Source: Hydrangea macrophylla
Taxonomy: Eukaryota; Streptophyta; Magnoliopsida; Cornales; Hydrangeaceae
NCBI GenBank assembly: GCA_033977485.1
Contig: CM066995.1
Coordinates: 46,063,736 to 46,127,735, forward strand
Reading direction: 5' to 3'
DNA length: 64,000 nt
Part shown: positions 45,925-57,454 of the stretch, one piece after another
How the letters are laid out: every line of letters begins with the position of its first letter
Numbering within the stretch: position 1 is the stretch's first letter
Notes under the pieces: model-generated
Seen by the model: the letters and a program-made list of their open reading frames with translations, nothing else
Told to the model about the DNA's origin: nothing
Databases searched by the model: none
Made by a program: the position numbers and the translations under genes

Positions 45925-46377
45925 TAGGGGCAGATCCAGGAGTTTTGTACAGGGGAGCAGAGGCTTATACAGGTTCAAGGGTAGCGCCCCTATCCCGATT
46001 TTTTGAAGCTTAAAAAGGATAAAGTGCATTTTTTTTAGCTTAAAAGGGACAAATTAGAAATTTAAGGTCCAAAAATTAATAAAGTATGAAATATATAGGG
46101 TAAAAGAATTATTTTTTAAAGTTCAGGGGGCAATTAAGGGGCAAAAATGAAAAAAGTATGACATGTATAAGGAAAAAGAATTATTTTGAAAAGTTGGGGT
46201 GGGGGGTTGGTTGGGGCAAAATGAAATACATAGGGTAAAAGAATTATTTTGAAAAGTTAAGAAGGGGGGGGGGGGGGCAAATTAAGGGATAAAAATGAAT
46301 AATATATGAAAGATATAGGGTAAGAGAATATTTTTGAAAAGTTTGCTCCCCATAGTGCCTTCCTCGGTCCGCCCCTG
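45925..46377. mobile_element. Small element with AGGGGC(A/G)GA(T/C)C ends and internal repeats
   Basis: The left end TAGGGGCAGATCCAGGA and reversed right end CAGGGGCGGACCGAGGA are similar inverted termini of a kind common in plant hAT-like MITEs. Inside, a unit of about 90 bases (AAAAATGAA - ATATAGGGTAAAAGAATTAT - TTTGAAAAGTT - GGGGCAA) recurs about four times with changes, including a G-run at 46265-46277. Target duplication is unclear. Confidence 0.55.
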
Positions 46378-47279
46378 AGGCGGGCTAGATAAAACTAAAC
46401 CTAAAACCCCCTAACAAGCGCAGAACACAGTATATAATTTCATTAAAGAAGTCCCGAAGTGCATCAAAACAACAGATTTATATTGGGAATAATTACCAAA
46501 CCAAACATCAAAACAACGGATTTAAAGTAGGAATAATTCAAACTTCATAATTTGGTTATATTATTGGCATTAGTCTGGAAAATAAATACAGGATATATTT
46601 CGGATTTAGCAAGTGACTTTACATGCCACGTTGTATTTGTACCAGGACACAAGTGGTATCACAAACAGGTCCTAACCATTATCTCAACTTAGGGCCATTA
46701 ACAGTGATGATACCGCTTACGCAGGAGGCTAAGGAGGGGTAAGGGGAGACAGATCTAACTTCTGGTATTATTTTTTTATCAGAGTTGTTGCCCTAATACG
46801 CAAACCCGCATTCTCAACAGTATAAGCCCAAGGTATCACCATCCTAACAAACAATAACCCACCCATTACCATAGCTAATTACTTGAAACCTCACTCTCTT
46901 GATTTCGTTCGTTTCATTTTCATAATCTATACTTCCATACCAACTAGCTATTCTGCCGATCTTATCTGGTCAATCCCATTACATGAACTTTTCACCATTA
47001 TTATAACACTACAGATCATATAAAATTCATATTTCAGTCTCCAAACATCCTGCAAATAGAACATGGTAGAATCCACAGAAGTTTCAACAATCACATACCC
47101 TAATTAAGAACAACAATCAATCAACATAGCACAAGATAGGAACCAACAGAGATCTGAAAACTAAACTCAGAAGAGACAGTGTAGATTCTAGAGAGATTAA
47201 CTAATTGCATAGCGAAAAGTTAGGTCAAACAAAAAACACAGTGAAAATGTGAATACAAATGGAATAGAATAGAATAGAT

Positions 47280-47320
<41 letters not shown>
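46378..47320. other. Region between repeat cluster and TM9SF exon 1
   Basis: Mostly AT-rich DNA; if the TM9SF gene is intact this is its first intron. A (GA)n tract lies at 47284-47314 beside the splice donor. I found no second exon here. Confidence 0.55.
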
Positions 47321-47440
47321 CATCTGAAAGTCCTCGGGAGCAACGCCAGGAAGGTAGAAGCAGCGGCCATGGTGGCTCGAGAGCAGAAGAACAATAACAG
47401 AGATCAATGTACGGACTTCGAGAGATCGACGCCCTTCCAT
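47321..47440 (-). CDS. Transmembrane 9 superfamily (nonaspanin/EMP70) protein, first coding exon only
   Basis: The 40 residues start MEGRRSLEVRT, continue into a hydrophobic signal peptide (LISVIVLLLSSHHGRC) and end in FYLPGVAPEDFQM, the hallmark start of mature TM9SF/EMP70 proteins, which are nine-helix Golgi/endosome membrane proteins. The exon ends at a donor (ATG|GTGAATTC) at 47320, phase 0. Family members have about 590-660 residues, so more than 90 percent of the protein is missing. I found no matching exon at lower coordinates. The rest may be in the gap at 44427-44926, in exons I could not see, or gone. Confidence 0.8.
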
Positions 47441-47640
47441 GGCGCCAGAGAGAGAGAGAGAATGTAGAGAGAGAAAAGGATGGGGAGGACTACAGATCCA
47501 GAGAGAAACGATGTTCGTAATAATAGTTCATCAGGGCATGTGTCGGTTGTAAAGAGCGAAACAAACCAAAGCTTCACCACAGTGGGCCAAGCTGACCTTG
47601 CCACGTCAACATGTAAGATCTTTATATTTTTTGGCGGAGG
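47441..47640 (-). promoter_or_regulatory. TM9SF 5' leader and promoter-proximal region
   Basis: Directly before the ATG the minus strand is CT-rich (CTCTCTCTCTCTGGCGCC at 47441-47461), as expected of a plant 5' leader. A CCATGTTGACGTGGCA stretch (about 47599-47614) contains a TGACGTGG core like bZIP sites. Start site not determinable. Confidence 0.35.
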
Positions 47641-48041
47641 GGGGAAATACCTTTTGACCCTGTGATTATGCTCATTTTTTCATAATTTTCTGTGGTTCAT
47701 GTTGTAATACTTAACCCTCTGTACTATAGACTAAAGTGAGACTGTTAACTTTTTTTAACGACAGTCTCACTTCAGTCATTAGTACAGGAGGTTAAGTGTT
47801 ACAAAAATGAACCACGGGATTATGAGAACATGGGTATAACCATAGGGGGTAAAAGATATTTTTCCCTAAAGAGTATGTATAGGGGCTTGAGGGTATTAAC
47901 GTCATTTCTTTTTTTCCGTTAGAAAAGTTAACAGTCTCACTTTAGTCCGTAGCACAGGGGTTAAGTGTTACAAAATGAACCACAGGAGGTTATGAGAAAA
48001 TGAGTGTAACCACAGGGGGGTAAAAGATATTTTCACCTTTT
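47636..48041. mobile_element. Foldback element with three arm copies
   Basis: The left arm (47640-47752) reads inward through TGTGGTTCATGTTGTAATAC and TAAAGTGAGACTGTTAAC. Its complement appears at 47765-47860 and again at 47933-48041 (TTAACAGTCTCACTTTAGTC, AAGTGTTACAAAATGAACCA, GGGGTAAAAGATATTTT). So one arm is present once and the opposite arm twice, with a spacer between the two like copies. It is non-coding. Confidence 0.65.
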
Positions 48042-48060
48042 TTTTTAAATACTTTTGCTC

Positions 48061-48180
48061 ACCCAAAAAATGGTTCACCAATGCAAGCATCCCATTGGCA
48101 TTGTTCACTAATGCAAGCATCCCAAAAATTGGTTCACTAATGCAAGCATCCCATTGGCATTGTTCACCAATTTGAATAAA
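48061..48180. repeat. Short direct repeats
   Basis: GGTTCACCAATGCAAGCATC, TGTTCACTAATGCAAGCATC and GGTTCACTAATGCAAGCATC follow one another, with CCATTGGCATTGTTCAC between; about 2.5 copies of a ~47-60 bp unit. Confidence 0.8.
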
Positions 48181-48269
48181 AATGCTCTCTTTTTTACTTT
48201 TGCTCAGAATAGTTTCCGGTTATTTTACTTCAGCCCCTAATGTTTATGTTGTGCAAAACTAGTCTCTTA

Positions 48270-48453
48270 CTCCTTCCATTCCAAAATGAGTGTTTTTGTA
48301 TGTTCCAAAATAAGTGTTCACTTTCTATTTTGGACAAAAATATGTGGTTGATAATGTGCCACCCCAAAAGGTCAATAAACATCCACCACAAGTTATTATT
48401 TTCTTAAACTGTGTGCAAAAAGGTAGTGAACACTTATTTTGGAACGGAGTGAG
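48270..48453. mobile_element. Stowaway-like MITE
   Basis: CTCCTTCCATTCCAAAATGA at the left and CTCACTCCGTTCCAAAATAA reversed at the right, each with TA outside (48268-48269 and 48454-48455). It is related to the Stowaway copy at 34688. Confidence 0.8.
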
Positions 48454-48554
48454 TATTATTTTGTGTAAATTATAGCACCACCCCTTGAACTATGACCGTT
48501 TTTCACTAGCACCCCCTAAACTTTAAAATTTATATAAATATATATTCTTCATAT

Positions 48555-48635
48555 AAATACCCCGTATTTTCAGTGTTTATTTATGTGATTGTGTTATAAT
48601 ATATATAGGTGTATCATATATTAAAAATGGTAGAA
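48555..48635 (+). repeat. Truncated piece of the tandem LTR family
   Basis: ACCCCGTATTTTC, the LTR start, is joined directly to GTGTTTATTTATGTGATTGTG...GTGTATCATATA, which in the full LTR lies about 390 bases downstream (49022-49075). This is an internally deleted scrap in front of the first long copy. Confidence 0.65.
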
Positions 48636-51437
48636 TGTAACACCCCGTATTTTCTTTATATAAATATTCATTTAAGAAAAAAGAAATTTTAATGAGACAA
48701 CCTAAATTTTTATGTATACAACCATGGTCATTTATTTATATGTGTGTATTTATTTTAATAATTAATTATTGTGTGAAATTTTATATAGCTGAGTGGTGGA
48801 GTTAAGTTGTAAGAAATTTAAGTTGAACAAGTTATTGAAGAATTGATGTGTTTATTTTTTTTTGCAGTGATTATAGGCCCGTGAATGTGTTAATTTGTTT
48901 TTTAACATTTAAATTAAGTACCCGGGTTATGTACATCCATTGGGTCACTCATTTTAGAACTTTAGAATGTATTTCGAGCCCATATAAAGCCTTTTTGTGA
49001 GGCCTTAAGCCAAAAAACGGGATTCAATGTTTATTTATGTGATTGTGTTATAATATATGTAGGTGTATCATATATACATAGATAATATGCCTCCTAGGGT
49101 TTGATAACAAAAAGAAAAAAAAGAGAGACATGAGAAAAATAGAGCAGTCAAGAGGGAAGAAGAGAGAAGAAACTAGAGAACAGACGTATGTGAGAGAGAG
49201 AGAGATAGAGAGAGGGAGGGAGAGAGAGAGAGAGGAAGAAGAAGAAGAAGAAGAGAGGAACCTCAACCTTTGGTTTGTGTAATTATTATCAACCTTGAAG
49301 CCCTAAATTGGTGAGTTAACTTGTTATTTTCTTTCAATCTCGTTTGATTGAAATTTAATTAGATAGAATATTAAATTAGTATGGTTATGGATTATGAGAT
49401 TTAAGTATTTTTTTTACAATGATTGAAGTTGTGATTTGAGATTTATAGATGAGCATTGAATATGCATTTGAGTAAAAAATTCATAATAAATCATACATTC
49501 CAGTTGTCGTGATTCTGTTTGCATAGGGTTGTAGGAAATGCAATTTTGGACAACTTTCGTCTAATGGTATTTTTTCTAATTCTGCACCGTTGGACAGACA
49601 ATTTATATTACAGTAGCAGTTTTTATGAATGTTAAAATAAGTGTTTTTGCCATATCACATTTTTGGTGTGATTTCGTGTTCGTTAATATGAATTAATTTG
49701 TTTGTACTTAGGGAGCTATGAGGTCTCATGTATAGTTGAGTTTTCTAAAATTGTGACTATGCAATTTTGTAAGAGTTATGAATCTGTGTGAACATGTAGC
49801 TGTTAATATGATTTTAACGCGAATTTGATTTGAGATATATGAATCTCTTATAAAGTTGAGTTTTGTGAAAAACGTGGATGTATGAACGTTAGAAAAGTCC
49901 TTATAGTTCACCACTACTCCTTATAATTTTAGGCGGCGACTTCGTGGATGACCCGTCCTTGTGTGATTAGACCGCGACTACGTGGATGACCCGTCTCTTC
50001 ATTTTTAATACTTATGCCTGGCTTGTTGGTCTATTTCATGTGTATTTAGACATTGTTTTATTGACGTCAAGAACGTAAGGACTAGCCTTTTGGTGGATAC
50101 TCAAATCCCAGTGATACCCCATGGGAGTTGGGACCGGAGTGGGAGTTAGTATTACGTTAGGAGACACATGGGATATATGTGTAGGCTGAACCATGGATGG
50201 GTGGCCGAGGTGGTGAACATAAGGTGTAATTTGGATCGAATATTATGTGTTTTTTTTTTTTTATTATTTGCGGATTTACAATTGTAATGTGGTTTATGAT
50301 TTTCAGTTATATGAAATTTTAGGAATTGGTAGTCGTGTAGTTTTCAGGATTTTAAATAATTTCGGTGTTGTGCCCGTTAGCTGAAACCTAGCATTCTATG
50401 TGTAACGTACCATTTTTGGGAACGTAGTAATTTGATAATAAACTGGACCAGATTAGTAAATTGAATATTTTGGATACTTAGATTCATAGTTTATGGCCGT
50501 TTGGCGTAAACTGAAGTAAAACGACGATCCGAACAATTTTCGTGTTTTACACTTTTTCTAAAAACATCATCTTGACACTATTTTCATCGATTTTCAGAAT
50601 ATGCTGAACATCATCTATGTAAAAGTTGAATTTTAATAATTAATTTCTGAATTATCTATTTAGAATTTATGAACGAGAACGCGAGTCATTCCTTGAAAAT
50701 TTTATTCTTGACATTTTTCGTGTGTTAAGTTTTGTCTAATTCCTGTTCTTTGTTAGAGATAAAATCATTTTAATTAATAACACCTTATTATTGGTTTATA
50801 TTATTGCGTTAAGTTCTATTTGTACAGGATGGTAGGCCTACTAATGGTTTGCAAGTATCGGCCTACCATAGTTAAGAAAGGTAAGTATTTAATTGTTTTT
50901 ATTCGGGCAAGAAACTACTTGCCACCACATAAATGGAAACTACTCTATTGTCCAGATATGTGTGTGGAACTACCTGTCTTGGCCCAAGAATGTTGTAGTA
51001 TGATTTGTAGTCTACGGGTTCAAGTTGGATCCCTAAGACTTGTGTTTTGTTTAACTCATACCAGTCATGTGACTGACCCGAGTGTGTTATGCATTCGGGT
51101 GCATTTCTGTTTGAAACGTAGTCGGATGACATGTGCATGATAGTATAGTTGGAGTTCATTGTGGAGCAGCCGATCTGTTCGTGAAGTTGAAGATACCTTC
51201 TTTTTATTCTTTAATTACTATATGATACTCTTTTTTTTTTAGTTGGCATTGTGAGCCATGGTTGAGAACTTGTATTAGATGTAGTTATATTTCAGTTGTA
51301 TTATTGGACTTTTGGGGACGTTTATAGTAGATCTGACCTGAGATAGTGTAGTGTTGAAATTATTCCGTTTATTATTATAACTAGATACTTTTATTGTGAT
51401 TCGATGGAGGAAATTATATTATTTTTATGTAAAGGAA
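48636..51437 (+). repeat. Gypsy-type LTR copy 1 (lacks last ~266 bp)
   Basis: It starts TGTAACACCCCGTATTTTC and is collinear with LTR copy 2 (52174-55003). It shares the GA/GAA tract (49190-49260), the doubled CGACT(T/A)CGTGGATGACCCGTC (49934 and 49975), the block GATACCCCATGGGAGTTGGG (50113) and a hairpin at 50829-50867. Identity is high by eye (a few percent differences plus short indels). It ends abruptly at AAAGGAA, where copy 2 goes on. The 106-residue frame inside (50820-51140) is not supported as a gene. Confidence 0.85.
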
Positions 51438-52173
51438 GAAGACCTCTTAATATATTGTTGAAGACTATTTATTAACTTTGGGCGGATATTGGAGTATTGG
51501 GATTGTTCTAGTATTAGCAGATTTCTAATCTAACTATTATTGGATATTCTGGACTTCTTATTATTGGATTAATATCGACTGATTTCTGGTTTTCTCACCT
51601 CTATTGATTATCTACTGGTTTTCTGATGCTGGATCAATTATTAGTATTCGGGATTTCTTATATTGATATTATCATTGGGTATTCTGTTGAGGTATTCTTC
51701 TCTCCTATTTCCACGAAGGAGGTTTATTTTTATGGATTCTAAAATATCTATCAAGCCGGTGTATAAATTTCTCAGATTTATTCTCAGTAGGGACTTCTGC
51801 AAGGATGAGTATTAGTGGGTGGATCAATGCGATCAATTATTTGGATATTCCAATGAGAATTAGTGTGGGGGTAATCATGTTTCATGCATAGTTCCTATTA
51901 TCATATTTTTGCATTTTTATGTATGTCTTAATTATCTGTTAGCATTTAGCAATTGACTCTACGAGGATAAAGTTATATATATATATATATATATATATGA
52001 GGGTTTCCTTGTTTGGATTATTCGCTCGAAGTACCATATCTCTTGGGGTCGAGAGTTAAATGTTGATCAGTGTTATGCGTAAATTTGTGTGTTTAACTTT
52101 AGCCTTGTTTACTGCATGTGTTACTGGTGTTTGCTTTAAATTTCGGGACGAAATTTCTTTAAGGAAGGTAGAA
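51438..52173 (+). other. Internal-region remnant of the gypsy-type element
   Basis: A 736 bp non-coding stretch ending TTTCGGGACGAAATTTCTTT and AAGGAAGGTAGAA directly before LTR copy 2. That wording is typical of the end of the internal region and polypurine tract of plant gypsy elements, so sense is +. A (TA)n tract lies at 51973-51998. No gag or pol remains. Confidence 0.7.
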
Positions 52174-55100
52174 TGTAACACCCCGTATTTTCTTTATATA
52201 AATATTCATTTAAGAAAAAAAAATTTAATGAGACAACCGAAATTTTTATGTATACAACCATGGTCATTTATTTATATTTGTGTATTTATTTTAATCATTA
52301 ATTATTGTGTGAAATTTTATAGAGCTGAGTGGTGGAGTTAAGTTGTAAAAAATTTAAGTTGAACAAGTTATTGAAGAATTGATGTGTTTATTTTTTTGCA
52401 GTGATTATAGGCCCGTGAATGTGTTAATTTGTGTTTTTAACAATTAAATTAAGTACCCGGGTTATGTACACCCATTGGGTCACTCATTTTAGAACTTTAG
52501 AATGTATTTCGGGCCCATATAAAGCCTTTTTGTGAGGCCTTAAGCCAAAAAACGGGATTCAATGTTTATTTATGTGATTGTGTTAATACATAGATAATAT
52601 GCCTCCTAGGGTTTGATAACAAAAAGAAAAAAAAGAGAGACATGAGAAAAATAGAGCAGTCAAGAGGGAAGAAGAGAGAAGAAACTAGAGAATAGACGTA
52701 TGTGAGAGAGAGAGAGAGAGAGATAGAGAGAGGGAGAGAGAGGGAGGAAGAGGAAGAAGAAGAAGAAGAAGAAGAAGAGAGGAACCTCAACCTTTGGTTT
52801 GTGTAATCATCATCAACCTTGAAGCCCTAAATTGGTGAGTTAACTTGTTATTTTCTTTCAATCTCGTTTGATTGAAATTTAAATAGATAGAATATTAAAT
52901 TAGTATGGTTATGGATTATGAGATTTAAGTATTTTTTTTACAATGATTGAAGTTGTGATTTGAGATTTATAGATGAGCATTGAATATGCATTTGAGCAAT
53001 TATTCAATTTTCGGATTTGGGATTTTCACGGATCAGATTTGAGTAAAAATTTCATAATAAATCATACGTTCCAGTTTTCGTGATTCTGTTCGCATGAGGC
53101 TGTAGGAAACGCAATTCTGGACAACTTTCGTCTAATGGTATTTTTCCCAATTTCTGCACCGTTTGGGCAGACAATTTATATTACAGTAGCAGTTTTTATG
53201 AATGTTAAAATAAGTGTTTTTGCCATATCACATTTTTGGTGTGATTTCGTGTTCGTTAATATGAATTAATTTGTTTGTACTTAGGGAGTTATGAGGTCTC
53301 ATGTATAGTTGAGTTTTCTAAAATTGTGACTGTGCAATTTTGTAAGAGTTATGAATCTGTGTGAACATGTAGCTGTTAATATGATTTTAACGCGAATTTG
53401 ATTTGAGATATATGAATCTCTTATAAAGTTGAGTTTTGTGAAAAACGTGGATGTATGAACGTTAGAAAAGTCCTTATAGTTCACCACTACTCCTTATAAT
53501 TTTAGGCAGCGACTTTGTGGATGACTCGTCCTTGTGTGATTAGACGGCGACTACGTAGATGACCCGTCTCTTCATTTTTAAGCCTTATGCCCGGCTTGTT
53601 GGTCTATTTCATGTGTATTTAGACATTGTTTTATTGACGTCAAGAACGTAAGGACTAGCCTTTCGGTGGATACTCAAATCCCAGTGATACCCCATGGGAG
53701 TTGGGACCGGAGTGGGAGTTAGTATTACGTTAGGAGACACATGGGATATATGTGTAGGCTGAACCATGGATGAGTGGCCGAGGTGGTGAACATAAGGTGT
53801 AATTTGGATCGAATATTATGTGTTTTTTTTTATTTGCGGATTTACAGTTGTAATGTGGTTTATGATTTTCAGTTATATGAAATTCTAGGAATTGGTAGTC
53901 GTGTAGTTTTCAGGATTTTAAATAATTTCGGTGTTGTGCCCGTTAGCTGAAACCTAGCATTCTATGTGTAACGTACCATTTTTGGGAACGTAGTAATTTG
54001 ATAATAAATTGGACCAGATTAGTAAATTGAATAATTTGGATACTTAGATTCATAGTTTATGGCCGCTTCGCGTAAACTGAAGTAAAACGACGATCCGAAC
54101 AACTTTCGTGTTTTACACTTTTTCTAAAAACGTCATCTTGACACTATTTTCATCGATTTTCAGAATCTGCTGAACATCATCTATGTAAGAGCTGAATTTT
54201 AATAATTAATTTCTGAATTATCTATTTAGAATTTATGAACGAGGACGCAAGTCATTCCTTGAAAATTTTATTCTTGACATTTTTCGTGTGTTAAGTTTTG
54301 TCTAATTCCCGTTCTTTGTTAGAGATAAAATCATTTTAATTAATAACACCTTATTATTGGTTTATATTATTGCGTTAAGTTCTATTTGTACAGGATGGTA
54401 GGCCTACTAATGGTTTGCAAGTATCGGCCTACCATAGTTAAGAAAGGTAAGTATTTAATTGTTTTTATTCGGGCAAGAAACTACTTGCCACCACATAAAT
54501 GGAAACTACTCTATTGTCCAGATATGTGTGTGGAACTACCTGTCTTGGCCCAAGAATGTTGTAGTATGATTTGTAGTCTACGGGTTCAAGTTGGATCCCT
54601 AAGACTTGTGTTTTGTTTAACTCATACCAGTCATGTGACTGAACCGAGTGTGTTATGCATTCGGGTGCGTTTCTGTTTGAAACGTAGTCGGATGACATGT
54701 GCAGGATAGTATAGTTGGAGTTCATTGTGGAGCAGCCGATCTGTTCGTGAAGTTGAAGATACCTTCTTTTTATTCTTTAATTACTATATGATACTCTTTT
54801 TTTTTTAGTTGGCATTGTGAGCCATGGTTGAGAACTTGTATTAGATTTAGTTATATTTCAGTTGTATTATTGGACTTTTGGGGACGTTTATAGTAGATCT
54901 GACCTGAGATAGTGTAGTGTTGAAATTATTCCGTTTATTATTATAACTAGATACTTTTATTGTGATTCGATGGAGGAAATTATATTATTTTTATGTAAAG
55001 GAAAACGTTTGGTTTTTATTTTGTAATAAATGAGAATGGGGAAAATTTGAAACGTGGATTTTTCTTGTAAAGTTTTTGGGAATGAATTTGATGATAAATG

Positions 55101-55269
55101 AGTTTTGTTTAAATGGAAATCATGTAGTTTATGAAAGCAATTAGTTTATCTTAAAATGGACTTTTAAAATTGGGTATGGGTTGTCACCCTTAGATTTTTG
55201 GGTGGTTGAATATTGATTAGGGTATGCACTTGATTGAATATTTGTCTTTCCAAAAATTGGGTCGTGACA
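52174..55269 (+). repeat. Gypsy-type LTR copy 2 (full, 3096 bp)
   Basis: It runs TGTAACACCC...GGGTCGTGACA. Relative to copy 1 it has a 28 bp gap near 52586, a 54 bp stretch at 52998-53050 that copy 1 lacks, and the terminal 266 bp missing from copy 1. Confidence 0.82.
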
Positions 55270-55270
55270 G

Positions 55271-56067
55271 TTAGAAGAAGAAGAGAGGAACCTCAACCTT
55301 TGGTTTGTGTAATCATCATCAACCTTGAAGCCCTAAAATGGTGAGTTAACTTGTTATTTTCTTTCAATTTCGTTTGATTGAAATTTAAATAGATAGAATA
55401 TTAAATTAGTATGGTTATGGATTATGAGATTTAAGTATTTTTTTTACAATGATTGAAGTTGTGATTTGAGATTTATAGATGAGCATTGAATATATCTTTG
55501 AGCAATTATTCAATTTTCGGATTTGGGATTTTCACGGATCAGATTTGAGTAAAAATTTCATAATAAATTATACGTTCAAGTATTCGTGATTCTGTTCGCG
55601 TGGGGCTGTAGGAAACGCAATTCTGGACAACGTTTGTCTAATGGTGTTTTTCCCAGTTCTGCATCGTTTGGGCAGACAATTTATATTACAGTAGCAGTTT
55701 TTATGAATGTTAAAATAAGTGTTTTTGCCATATCACATTTTTGGTGTGATTTCGTGTTCGTTAATATGAATTAATTTGTTTGTACTTAGGGAGCTATGAG
55801 GTCTCATGTATAGTTGAGTTTTCTAAAATTGTGACTGTGCAATTTTGTAAGAGTTATGAATCTGTGTGAACATGTAGCTGTTAATATGATTTTAACGGGA
55901 ATTTGATTTGAGATATATGAATTTCTTATAAAGTTGAGTTTTGTGAAAAACGTGGATGTATGAAAGTTAGAAAAGTCCTTATAGTTCACCACTACTCCTT
56001 ATAATTTTAGGCGGCGACTTCGTGGATGACCCGTCTTTGTGTGATTAGACGGCGACTACGTGGATGA
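55271..56067 (+). repeat. Gypsy-type LTR copy 3 (partial)
   Basis: Directly after the end of copy 2 the sequence restarts inside the GAA tract (AGAAGAAGAGAGGAACCTCA) and follows copy 2 positions ~52765-53557. It is then cut by copia C2, which lies next to GACCC at 56063-56067. It carries the 52998-53050 stretch, so it resembles copy 2 more than copy 1. Confidence 0.82.
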
Positions 56068-57454
56068 CCCTGATGGAAAAACTGGTTTAAATTAATTTTT
56101 AAACGCGCAGCGGAAATAATCAAGTTATAAAACGTTTGGTATCCCAGGATCTACTACTCGTCAATTCCATAGATGCGTACAAGAGGGGACAAGAGTTATA
56201 CCTTAGTGTCTTGAACCCAATTATGATTTTCTTCTCCTTGGTGATGCAGCAGCCTCCACTAGGTTGTCTTCACCCTTATGTCTCCTGCGGATGCTTCCCG
56301 GAGAGACTAGAGATGGTGGGATCTCTAATAGAGAGGAAGGAGAAGGTTTGGTACTCTAAAACAGTTTCAGCAGCGTCTGGTTAATAAAAACGACGAACCT
56401 TTTTTCCAGAACGCAGCTGCCCTATTTATAGATTCCCAGAACCGACCTAGACTTCGAGCGATCGAAGTGGTTTCGATCGATCGAACATTCGATCGATCGA
56501 ACCATCTTCAATCGATCGAACCTGTCTAGACTTCAATCGATCGAGACAACTTCGATCGATCGAACCTGTCTTGACATCATCCTCATTTGCCTTTCCAAGC
56601 ATCCTAGCGGAGCTAAGAGTGGGACCTCCTAGGCTCTTTATTGTTGGCTCAGATCAGTTGATTAATTCCCATGACCAAACTCTTTGATCAGCAAATTAAT
56701 CGACTGATCAGTTAACGTTTACTCCACTATAAAACGATAACTGAACTCCAACGCAAAAGAACATATCCGAAGCGATAACTAGACTTGTATGGTGTACTAA
56801 TGTCCCTCTACCGTTAGCATTCGTAATCATATTCAGGTAGTCGGATAACTGTTACTGTCAACCTGAATCATGATTACTTCTTGTATTCCTTGAGTCCCAT
56901 TCACCTCTCATGATTACCAAACATGTTGATAACTCTTATCAACAAGACTGCAGTACTCAGTAATCGACTTGGTGACATTCTCAAGGGAATGCTTACTCTG
57001 AAACAGAGGGTAGATTCTGTCTTGACAATATATGTTCACAACCCTATGAATATGACATACCCAAGATACCCAGGTATTGATCTTCTATAGACCTCACTGA
57101 TTGGTAAGTCAAAGCAGCCATATCCACAGTCTGTGTTCATAAATGTCTCAAGATTAAGAGCACGTACCTTATACAAGTTATGAGTTCCTATCGACTGATT
57201 GACAGCCTTGAGTGTCAATAGGAAAGCTCAGGTCCGTCAATGCACTATAAGCACTAGCATATTAACTAAGAGTTACACTCTAGTGATTTGAGATTGATCA
57301 CTCCATCCAATGGTAGTTAATCATGCTACAGTGTAAACCTGATGAGATATCCTAGTCTCAACATCCACTGTGACATGTTCTAAGTAACAAAGAATAGCAA
57401 TTTATATCTCACTTGTATGTATCTCATACATACACGAATTACTTACTATGATAC
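56068..57454 (-). repeat. Copia C2 3'LTR, first part
   Basis: It is aligned to 23284-24664 of C1 with about 10 percent difference by eye in its first 500 bases and much less later. It has CGCAGCGGAAA at 56105-56115 and the TCGATCGA array at 56452-56564. It ends with GATAC (57450-57454), the duplicated target of element E. Confidence 0.92.

Noticed and set aside
49726..49914. 62-residue minus-strand frame found three times (also 53299 and 55804)
   Set aside because: Repeats because the LTR is present three times; no other support.
50820..51140. 106-107 residue frame repeated at 54386-54709
   Set aside because: It is kept in both places only because the LTR is duplicated; no family match, and codons show no protein-like bias.
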